From Candidatus Promineofilum glycogenicum (GTDB lineage: Bacteria; Chloroflexota; Anaerolineae; Promineifilales; Promineifilaceae): a stretch of DNA of 64,000 nt. The notes under the pieces are model-generated. The model was not told the origin of the DNA. It saw only the letters and a program-made list of their open reading frames with translations, and did not search any database. Positions 44,573-51,568 of the stretch are shown here, piece after piece (the stretch's first letter is position 1; every line of letters begins with the position of its first letter). The stretch is taken from the NCBI GenBank assembly GCA_016707605.1, contig JADJHJ010000001.1:806001-870000 (forward strand), read 5' to 3'. A program made the position numbers and the translations under genes.

Positions 44573-46049
44573 TCAGTTGCCTCCCGCCGCGCCCAGCGCG
44601 CCGAGCATGGGGCGGAACTTCAGCGCCGTCTCGGCCCATTCGCGCTCCGGCGACGACCCGGCGACGATGCCCGCCCCGGCGTAGAGCCAGGCGCGGTCGT
44701 GTTGGGTGACGGCCGAGCGGATGCCCACGGCGAAGACGCCGTCCAGCGCCGCGTCGAGCCAGCCGATGGGCGCGGCGTACCAGCCGCGCGGCACCGGCTC
44801 GGCGTCGCGCAGCAAGGCCAGCGCCCGCTCCGGCGGCACACCGCCCATCGCCGGCGTGGGGTGCAGCCGCCGCGCCAGGCGCAATACGCCTTCCGGCCGC
44901 CGCAAGCTGCCCGGCGATGGGCGTTAGCAGGTGCTGGATGTTGCGCAGCTTCAGGACGCGCGGCGCGGCGGGCACGTCCAGGTCGCCGGCCGCGTTGGCC
45001 AGATGGGCGCGAATGGCATCCACGACCAGTTGGTGCTCGTGGCGGTCTTTGGCCGAGGCCAGGAGTTGGGCGGCCAGCGATTCGTCCTCGTCCGGCGTCG
45101 CGCCGCGGGCGGCCGAGCCGGCCAGGGCCATCGTGGTCACGGCGCGGCCGGCGACGCGCACCAGCAGCTCCGGCGTTGCCCCCAGAAAGGCGTGGTGGGG
45201 GCACGGCTCGAACAGGAAGCGGAAGCTGTCGCCATAGTGGGCGTCGAGCGCGGCCAGCGGCGCGGCGGCGTCGATGGTGTCTTCGGCCCGTACTTCGCAG
45301 ACGCGCGCCAGGACGACTTTCTCTATCGCCCCGTCGCCGATGGCCGTCGTCGCGTGGCCGATCATCTCATCCCACATGGCGCGGGTCATTGGATAGCGTA
45401 ACGACGCGCGGACGAATGGGGCGAATGGCTGGCTCGGTGCAGTTGCCAGACGGGCAGCCAGCGCTTCAGACAGCCCCCGCACCGCCTCGTCGAGATCTTC
45501 GTCGGGGCCGACGAGAGCGTTGATGGTCAGAAAGGTCGCGCCGGCCTGTTGCGCTAACTGGTAGTGGGGCAGGATGAACTCGGCCGAGTTGAAGACCGAC
45601 CAGGTGTTATCGGGCACGAAGTCGTCCTGAAACGCGAAGCCGCCGAAGAGGCGCGGGCGAGCGAGATGGGCGGCGTCGGTCGCGCCACCGGTCATCGGCT
45701 GCACAATCGCCCGGTCGAACAGGGCGCGGGCCTGCGTTTCGATGTCGGCGAAACGCTGCGCCGGCAGGCGCTCGGCGTCGTCGGGCAGGGTGGGCGCGGC
45801 GACCAGTTGCGCGGCAATCCCCGCCCCGGCCAGCGTCAGCCCGTCGCCCGGCTCGGCCCAGTAGAAGCGCTCCATGCCGTGGGCGGCGCGCAGAAAGCCG
45901 GCCGCGCTGAGGCCCGGCGCGGCGGCGAACAGGCTGACCAGGCGTGGCCGGGCCGGTTGCGGGCCGCTTTCGTCCCACGAAGAATCGACCGTTTCCACCC
46001 GCATGGCGTCCGCGGCAGCCGGCATGTCTTGTTCCGCGATGGCGATCAT
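44573..46049 (-). CDS. menF: Isochorismate synthase, one frameshift
   Basis: Chorismate-binding enzyme converting chorismate to isochorismate, the first committed step to menaquinone. The N-terminal 380 residues lie in one frame (FGGFAFQDDF, KVVLARVCEVRA, FRFLFEPCPHHAFLGATPELLVR, then ALAGSAARGATPDEDESLAAQL, LLASAKDRHEHQLVVDAI, LKLRNIQHLLTPIAGQL). The last 110 residues (LHPTPAMGGVPPERALALL, GWYAAPIGW, FAVGIRSA, LYAGAGIVAGSSPEREWAET) are in another frame, joining at about 44910-44930. A single-base indel is needed. All active-site blocks are present, so the enzyme is probably functional if the indel is an assembly error. Start ATG overlaps the tetR stop (ATGA). Confidence 0.88.
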
Positions 46050-46702
46050 GACGCGGCTCCGGAGTCGGTTGGGGCGAGGGGCTGTCCTTCATAGCCGACG
46101 CTGCGCAGCAGCAGCGGCACCAGGCCAGACATGATGCGCGACGGCTCCGGTTCGCCGGTCGTCACCCAGCGGATGACCAGGCCGTAGATGGCCCCCATCC
46201 AGGCGTAGGCCACGACTTCGGTGTCGGTCGGGTCGATGTCGCCCAATTCGATGGCCTCGCGCAGATAGCCCTCGATCAGACGGGCGAAGCGATCGGTGAC
46301 GGCGGCGCGCTTACTCTCGAAGACATTGCCCAGGCCGACGGCCTGCACGAGGAGAATTTTGGCCGGGCGGCGGTAGCGGCCGAACGTCTCCAGCACCGTC
46401 TCCAGGGCCACGCGCACGCGGGCCATGCCCCGCGCCTGCCCCTCGATCGCCTCCAGCACGCGCCGCTCCAGCAGGTCGGCGAACTGATCGACCAGGGCCA
46501 GGAAGAGGCGCTCCTTGTTGGCGAAGTGGAAGTAGATCGCGCCTTTGGAGGTCTCGGAGGCGTCGACGATGTCGTCGAGGCGCGTGCCGTGATACCCCTG
46601 GCGGGAGAAGGTTTGCAGAGCGGCGTCAAGAATGCGCTCGCGTGTAGCGCCGGGGTCGCGCCAGGAGGGAGTCTTGTCGGGATCGGTAGTAGCCATTGTC
46701 AC
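46046..46702 (-). CDS. TetR-family transcriptional regulator
   Basis: 218 residues with an N-terminal TetR HTH: ATRERILDAALQTFSRQGYH and TSKGAIYFHFANKERLFLAL (about 19-70), then an all-helical ligand-binding domain. It is the first gene of the men operon and overlaps menF by 4 bases, so it is co-transcribed with its putative targets. A palindrome GACTGGTCAGTC just upstream is a typical TetR-type operator, suggesting autoregulation. The effector is not readable; TetR proteins of this build often sense acyl-CoAs, quinones or drugs. Confidence 0.9.
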   Translation of the reverse strand: MTMATTDPDKTPSWRDPGATRERILDAALQTFSRQGYHGTRLDDIVDASETSKGAIYFHFANKERLFLALVDQFADLLERRVLEAIEGQARGMARVRVALETVLETFGRYRRPAKILLVQAVGLGNVFESKRAAVTDRFARLIEGYLREAIELGDIDPTDTEVVAYAWMGAIYGLVIRWVTTGEPEPSRIMSGLVPLLLRSVGYEGQPLAPTDSGAAS

Positions 46703-46721
46703 GATGGTAGTCTAAAGCAAA

Positions 46722-46737
46722 CCGACTGGTCAGTCTA
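46722..46737. promoter_or_regulatory. Putative TetR operator
   Basis: CCGACTGGTCAGTCTA contains the perfect 12-bp palindrome GACTGGTCAGTC (46724-46735), 20 bases upstream of the tetR start. A minus-strand -10 TAGACT (46714-46709) lies between operator and gene, so binding would block RNA polymerase. Confidence 0.6.
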
Positions 46738-46923
46738 TACGTTACCGGCTAAAAAGATGGACGTTAATCCAAGCCGCTCAATGGGCGGGTGTGTTCATCT
46801 TATTCAAAATATTTTGAACGACATGTGAATTCTATCACAAGGGGTGGCCGAATTCAAGCATCAGGGAGCGCCTTTCATAGAAAAGTTAAGCATACCTTAG
46901 TATAATGCGCAGTGCGGATCGGG

Positions 46924-46951
46924 TGGACAGAAAGTCGCCGGTCGCTATACT
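46924..46951 (+). promoter_or_regulatory. Promoter of the SCO - ba3 oxidase operon
   Basis: TGGACA (46924-46929), 16-bp spacer, TATACT (46946-46951). A second perfect TATAAT lies at 46901-46906 without a good -35. The 353-base gap 46703-47055 holds this, the TetR operator and an AT-rich stretch; nothing else is recognisable. Confidence 0.55.
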
Positions 46952-47055
46952 TTCTCAACTTGATAAGTGGCTGCGCTCAATGTGGTCGCAGTCTGTGGTG
47001 GGTGGAACTGGGAAGCGGGGCCGATTTTATCGGCGGGTCATAAAAGGTTGGTGCG

Positions 47056-47826
47056 ATGAATCAATCGGCCGTCGGCGGAGCGAGTGCAGCCGCCCAAAAC
47101 ACGGTAGCCGATCGGGTCAAGCGAGATCAGCACGCGCGCTTTCGTTCGCGTCGTGTTTGGTTCTATGGCCTGGCCGTTTTCATCGCCCTGAGCATCATCG
47201 CCTTCAACATCATTCGCCCCATCACCGTCCTGCCGCGCATCGCCCCGTCGCCGGGCTTCGCGTTCGTTGGCACGGACGGCCAGCCTGTTACCAGCGAAGA
47301 CCAGCGCGGCTTTCTGACCCTCTATAGCTTCTCCTACCTGGATTGCGACGAAGCCTGCCCCAGTCCTTCGCCGACATCGCCGCGTTGCGCGCCTCCGTCG
47401 CCGAGTCGCTGCCGGCCGACACGCCGCTGCGCTTCGTCACCATCAGCCTCGACCCGCAGCGGGACACGCCCGGAGCGCCTGCGGCAAGCGGGTGAGGCGT
47501 GGGGGCTGCCGGCCGGCGCGGCCGAGTGGCAACTGTTGACCGGCGACCCGGCGCGCCTGCGGGCGACCATCGGCGGCGGCTTTCGCGTCTACTTCTCCGA
47601 GCCGAAGGAACCGACGGCCGAATCGCCCGGCCGCATCACCTTCGACCCGCGCTACGTGCTGGTCGATCACCTGGGTATCATGCGCGCCGAGTATCGCATC
47701 GGGGCGCTCGACCCGGCGCTGCTGGCCCGCGACGTTAACCTGTTAGTGGAAGAGGCCGCCAACAGCGACGGCATTGCCCGCCTCGGCTATGAAGCGGCGC
47801 ACCTCTTCCTCTGTTATCCCCGCTAA
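47056..47826 (+). CDS. SCO1/SenC copper chaperone with compensated double frameshift
   Basis: Membrane-anchored thioredoxin-fold protein that delivers copper to the CuA site of cytochrome oxidase. One membrane segment at about 36-58; copper motif CDEACP near residue 98; late His in VLVDHLGIM. The 36 or so residues after CDEACP are unlike SCO in the main frame, but in the next frame they read QSFADIAALRAS...FVTISLDPQRDTP, exactly as expected. The frame is lost at a C-run near 47363 (one C too few) and regained near 47470 (one G too many). The ORF stays open, so it would pass unnoticed. First gene of the oxidase operon. Confidence 0.85.
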   Translation: MNQSAVGGASAAAQNTVADRVKRDQHARFRSRRVWFYGLAVFIALSIIAFNIIRPITVLPRIAPSPGFAFVGTDGQPVTSEDQRGFLTLYSFSYLDCDEACPSPSPTSPRCAPPSPSRCRPTRRCASSPSASTRSGTRPERLRQAGEAWGLPAGAAEWQLLTGDPARLRATIGGGFRVYFSEPKEPTAESPGRITFDPRYVLVDHLGIMRAEYRIGALDPALLARDVNLLVEEAANSDGIARLGYEAAHLFLCYPR

Positions 47827-47836
47827 GGCCAACACG

Positions 47837-48493
47837 ATGAGTTCTTCGCCCGATTCCGCCCCGCCGCAAGCGTCCCGACGCCCCAGCCCCATCTTGTGGC
47901 TGGTGCTGGCCGGCGTCCTCGTGCTGGGCGCGGTGGCCGTGTGGAGCGTGGTCAACGGCCGCCTGCCCTTTGGCGCGCCGTCGTTCAACGGCACGGTGAT
48001 CCAGTCGCCCGACCTGGCCGCCGACTTCACGCTGACGGCCAGCACGGGCGAGCGGCTCAGCCTGAGCGACTTGCGGGGCCGGGTGGTGCTGATGTACTTC
48101 GGTTACACCTTCTGCCCCGACGCCTGCCCGACGACGCTCAACGAACTAAAGAAAGCGACGGCGGCGTTGGGCGACCGCGCCGACGAGGTGCAGGTTGTCA
48201 TGGTCACTGTCGACCCGCAGCGTGACACACCAGAAGTCCTGCGCGAGTATTTGGCCCACTTCGACCCGTCATTTCTTGGCCTGACGGGCAGTGAAGAGGA
48301 GATTCTGGCCGCGGCCACGCCGTTGGGCATCTACTTTGCCGCCCATGAAGGCTCAGAGGCTACCGGCTATCTGGTCGACCATACGACCAGCGTTCTGGCG
48401 ATTGACAAAGAAGGGTATCTGCGTCTGCTCTATAGTTTTGAGACACCGGGTGAGGCTATTGCCGAGGATATGCGTCACCTGGTGCGTCAATGA
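47837..48493 (+). CDS. SCO1/SenC copper chaperone
   Basis: Second SCO protein, 218 residues and intact. A membrane anchor at about 15-35 (SPILWLVLAGVLVLGAVAVW) is followed by the thioredoxin fold with the copper-binding CPDACP in FGYTFCPDACPTTLNELK and the distant His in YLVDHTTSVLAID. VTVDPQRDTPEVLREY is a family hallmark. ATG 47837 is chosen although the ribosome binding site is weak; the longer in-frame start overlaps the previous gene. Two SCO copies may divide between CuA loading and redox control. Confidence 0.92.
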   Translation: MSSSPDSAPPQASRRPSPILWLVLAGVLVLGAVAVWSVVNGRLPFGAPSFNGTVIQSPDLAADFTLTASTGERLSLSDLRGRVVLMYFGYTFCPDACPTTLNELKKATAALGDRADEVQVVMVTVDPQRDTPEVLREYLAHFDPSFLGLTGSEEEILAAATPLGIYFAAHEGSEATGYLVDHTTSVLAIDKEGYLRLLYSFETPGEAIAEDMRHLVRQ

Positions 48494-48557
48494 TGTGTCG
48501 GACGACGTCTCTATTAGGTGTCGGAGGGGACGGCAAGGCAACCAACAAGGAGGTAGC

Positions 48558-48686
48558 ATGAACGAAAAGGACAAGTACAAGACACCGCAGGGGACCATTG
48601 CGCTGATGGTCATCTTCGTCATTCTCATTATCGCCCTGTGGGGCAGTGCCTATTTGACCATGCTGTCGAGAGGAGTGACGCAGTAA
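48558..48686 (+). CDS. Cytochrome c oxidase subunit IIa (ba3-type, single membrane helix)
   Basis: Only 42 residues: a charged N-terminus (MNEKDKYKTPQG) and one membrane helix (TIALMVIFVILIIALWGSAYL). Size, topology and place directly before subunit II match the IIa subunit of the Thermus ba3 oxidase. A perfect AAGGAGGT precedes ATG 48558, so translation is well supported despite its size. Its stop TAA shares a base with the coxB ATG, giving translational coupling. Confidence 0.85.
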   Translation: MNEKDKYKTPQGTIALMVIFVILIIALWGSAYLTMLSRGVTQ

Positions 48687-49168
48687 TGCACATCGATCGC
48701 TACGAACGACTGTTCATCTATGCGGCGGTGGCCCTCCTGGTGGTGTTTATGGGCGCGCTGGCCGTCAGCAGCTTCGCCTTCGGCATTCGCGTGCCGACGG
48801 CCTATGAAAAGGTTGACCCGCGCACGGTGGCTACGCCGCCGTCACCGTGGGGCCTGCCGGCCGAAGAGCGCCTCCGCGAACTGTCACCCGGCAACTACGA
48901 GGTCTATCTCCTGGGCCAAATGTGGCAGTTCTCACCCAACACGATCACCGTTCCGGCCGGCTCGCGGGTCACGTTCTACGTGACCAGCAAGGACGTTCAG
49001 CACGGCTTCAAGATCGCCGGCACCAACATCAACATCATGGCCCTGCCGGGCGAGGTGGGTGTGTTGACGGCGACCTTCGACACGCCGGGAACCTATAACT
49101 TCTACTGCCACGAGTACTGCGGCGCATTGCATCACACCATGTACGGCCAGATCGTGGTCGAAGAGTAA
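48686..49168 (+). CDS. cbaB: Cytochrome c oxidase subunit II, ba3-type (CuA)
   Basis: 160-residue electron-entry subunit with a single N-terminal membrane helix (about 8-34) and an extracytoplasmic cupredoxin domain carrying the binuclear CuA centre: His in VQHGFKI and CHEYCGALHHTM near residues 140-151. The short form with one helix is typical of B-family (ba3) oxidases. It accepts electrons from a c-type cytochrome, plausibly the lipoprotein encoded at 50958. Confidence 0.93.
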   Translation: MHIDRYERLFIYAAVALLVVFMGALAVSSFAFGIRVPTAYEKVDPRTVATPPSPWGLPAEERLRELSPGNYEVYLLGQMWQFSPNTITVPAGSRVTFYVTSKDVQHGFKIAGTNINIMALPGEVGVLTATFDTPGTYNFYCHEYCGALHHTMYGQIVVEE

Positions 49169-49196
49169 GCGCGACCCGCCAAGGAGGACACACTCA

Positions 49197-50906
49197 ATGA
49201 CCAAGCGCAAAGCACAACCGGCCGCGACGACACCGGCCATCCTGCCCCCCGAGCATTTCAAGCGCGAAGACCGCCTGACGGCCTGGTTCATCACCATCGC
49301 CATGATCGCCCTGTTCATCGGCGGCGCATTGGGGCCGCTGCAGAAGCTGGAGCACGTCGGCATCAACCTTTATCCGGCGCTGGCCAAGATCGGCATCGGC
49401 AGCGTGCGCATCCAGTCCTACTACCAGGGCCTGACCGCCCACGGCGTGCTCAACGCCCTGGTGTGGACGACCTTTTTCATCGTCGGCTTCTTCACCTACG
49501 CCATTCCGCGCAGTCTCGGCCGGCCGCTGAAGCAACCGCGCATCAATCTGTTGGCGCTGGTGCTGATGATTGTCGGCCTGGTCATGGCCGCCATTCCGAT
49601 CCTGACCAATCTGGCGTCCGTCCTGTACACCTTCTACCCGCCGATGAAGGCCAGCGTCTTCTTCTATCTGGGGCTGGTGCTGGTGGTTGTCGGCTCCTGG
49701 GTAGCCGGGCTAGGCTACTACGTGACCTATTGGCAGTGGCGCAAGGACAACCCCGGCCAGAAGACGCCGTTCATCGCCCTGGCGGCCATCATCACGATGG
49801 TCATGTGGCAGATCGCCACGCTGGGCATCGCCATCGAAATCCTGGTCCTGATCATCCCCTGGGTGCTGGGCTGGACGGAGGGCACCGACCCCCAACTGGC
49901 GCGCACCTTCTTCTGGTTCACCGGCCACCCGCTGGTCTACTTCTGGCTGCTGCCGGCCTACGTCTCCTGGTACGCCATGCTGCCCAAACAGGCGGGCGGC
50001 AAGATGTTCAGCGAGCAGTTGGCGCGGCTGGTCTTCTGGCTGTTCCTGGTGCTGTCCATCCCCGTCGGCCTGCACCATCAGTTCGTTGACCCCGGCGTGC
50101 CCGCCGGCTGGAAGGCCATCCATGCCGTCATTACCTACTCGCTCTTCCTGCCCAGCATGGCCACGGCCTTCACCGTCGTCGCCTCGCTGGAGCTGGGGGC
50201 GCGGGCGCGCGGCGGCAAGGGGTTGCTGGGCTGGATTCGCCACCTGCCGTGGGGCAACCCGTCCTACACCGCGCAGAACCTGGCCATGATCCTGTTCGTC
50301 TTCGGTGGAATTGGCGGTCTGACGAATGCGTCGTACAATCTGAACCTGGCGATTCACAACACCGCCTGGGTTCCCGGACATTTCCATCTGACCGTCGGTT
50401 CGGCAGCTACCCTGACCTTCTTCGGCATCGCCTACTGGCTCGTTCCCGCCCTGACCAACAAGCCGTTGGCCAGCCGCCGCGCGGCGCTGGCGCAGGCGTG
50501 GACGTGGTTCGTCGGCATGTTGCTCATGTCTAACGGGTTGCACATCCTGGGGTTGAACTTTGGCGTGCCGCGCCGCACTTCGCTCGGCTCCGCGCCCTAC
50601 CTGGACCCGGCCTGGAATCCGTTGCAAATCGAGGCGGCCGTCGGCGGTATCATCCTGGGCATCAGCGGCCTGCTCTTCTTCGGCAATATGCTGGCCACGG
50701 CGCTATCGCGCAAACGGGCCGAGGTACGCGAAGAGATGCCCGTGGCCGAGCCGCTGCACCCGGAGTACCAGACGCCGGCCTGGCTCGACAACTGGCGGCC
50801 GTGGATCGTGGCCACGATCTTGTTGATCCTCATCGCTTACGGCCCGGTGCTGGTAAGCATGATCGCCAACATCAACCTTACCTCGCCCGGCGTTCAGATC
50901 CGTTAG
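49197..50906 (+). CDS. cbaA: Cytochrome c oxidase subunit I, ba3-type
   Basis: Heme-copper oxidase catalytic subunit of 569 residues with about 13 membrane helices, reducing O2 to water with proton pumping. The low-spin heme His is in GLTAHGVLNAL; the CuB His-Tyr pair is in TGHPLVYFWLLPAY; the other CuB histidines are in GLHHQFVDPG; and the heme ligands are in WVPGHFHLTVGS. YFWLLPAY and the absence of the D-channel motifs mark the B family. It lies in the SCO-SCO-IIa-II-I-cytochrome c operon. A high-affinity oxidase fits a microaerophilic life. Confidence 0.96.
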   Translation: MTKRKAQPAATTPAILPPEHFKREDRLTAWFITIAMIALFIGGALGPLQKLEHVGINLYPALAKIGIGSVRIQSYYQGLTAHGVLNALVWTTFFIVGFFTYAIPRSLGRPLKQPRINLLALVLMIVGLVMAAIPILTNLASVLYTFYPPMKASVFFYLGLVLVVVGSWVAGLGYYVTYWQWRKDNPGQKTPFIALAAIITMVMWQIATLGIAIEILVLIIPWVLGWTEGTDPQLARTFFWFTGHPLVYFWLLPAYVSWYAMLPKQAGGKMFSEQLARLVFWLFLVLSIPVGLHHQFVDPGVPAGWKAIHAVITYSLFLPSMATAFTVVASLELGARARGGKGLLGWIRHLPWGNPSYTAQNLAMILFVFGGIGGLTNASYNLNLAIHNTAWVPGHFHLTVGSAATLTFFGIAYWLVPALTNKPLASRRAALAQAWTWFVGMLLMSNGLHILGLNFGVPRRTSLGSAPYLDPAWNPLQIEAAVGGIILGISGLLFFGNMLATALSRKRAEVREEMPVAEPLHPEYQTPAWLDNWRPWIVATILLILIAYGPVLVSMIANINLTSPGVQIR

Positions 50907-50957
50907 CGGTGGTTTCGATTGTTGGCAGAGTCGTATCGTGTACGTGGAGGTACACCT

Positions 50958-51395
50958 ATGTCCAAAAAAACGCTGTTAGTCCTACTCCTTAGCCTGGTGC
51001 TGCTGGCCCTGGCCGCCTGTGGCGGCGGTGGCGACACGACCGAGCAGCCCCCGGCGGGCGGCGAAGACGTGGCCGCCATCGGCGACGCTGAAAACGGCGA
51101 ACGCCTCTTCTCGCAGGCGACCATCGGCGCCAACAACGCCCCCGGTTGCATCACCTGCCACTCGCTGGAACCGGACGTGGTCATCGTTGGCCCATCGCAG
51201 GCCGGCCTGGCCACTCGCGCTCAGACCCGCGTGGCGGGTATGTCGGCCGCCGACTACATCCACCAGTCGATTGTCGAGCCGAATGCCTACGTTGTGGAAC
51301 CCTTTGCCGAAGGTCTGATGTATCAGAACTACGGCACCGACCTGACCGAGCAAGAGATCAACGATCTGGTGGCCTACACGCTGACGCTCGAGTAA
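50958..51395 (+). CDS. Lipoprotein monoheme cytochrome c
   Basis: 145 residues. A lipoprotein signal with lipobox LAAC (Cys21) is followed by a Gly/Thr/Pro linker and a class I cytochrome c domain with the heme motif CITCH near residue 68 and the axial Met in GLMYQNYG near 127. It is anchored on the outer face of the membrane and probably carries electrons to the CuA subunit encoded two genes upstream. A ribosome binding site (GGAGG) precedes ATG 50958. Transcription is ended by the hairpin at 51490-51518. Confidence 0.92.
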   Translation: MSKKTLLVLLLSLVLLALAACGGGGDTTEQPPAGGEDVAAIGDAENGERLFSQATIGANNAPGCITCHSLEPDVVIVGPSQAGLATRAQTRVAGMSAADYIHQSIVEPNAYVVEPFAEGLMYQNYGTDLTEQEINDLVAYTLTLE

Positions 51396-51447
51396 GCCGC
51401 ATCTAAACTGTGCCCGGCTGGACCGCGCGCCACCGGGCAACTGTAAC

Positions 51448-51518
51448 GATTGCCGGGCCGCCGCCCTTGGCGGCTCGGCAATCATCACAGGGGTGGTCGC
51501 ACAGGCCGCCCCTTTTTT
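51448..51518 (+). terminator. Double hairpin, Rho-independent terminator
   Basis: A first hairpin GATTGCCG...CGGCAATC (51448-51483) is followed by GGGGTGG...CCGCCCC (51490-51512) and six T (51513-51518). It closes the oxidase operon. Confidence 0.88.
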
Positions 51519-51568
51519 GTTGACCTTCGACGCGGGAGCGCCGGACGCTCGTCCGGCAATGACCAACT

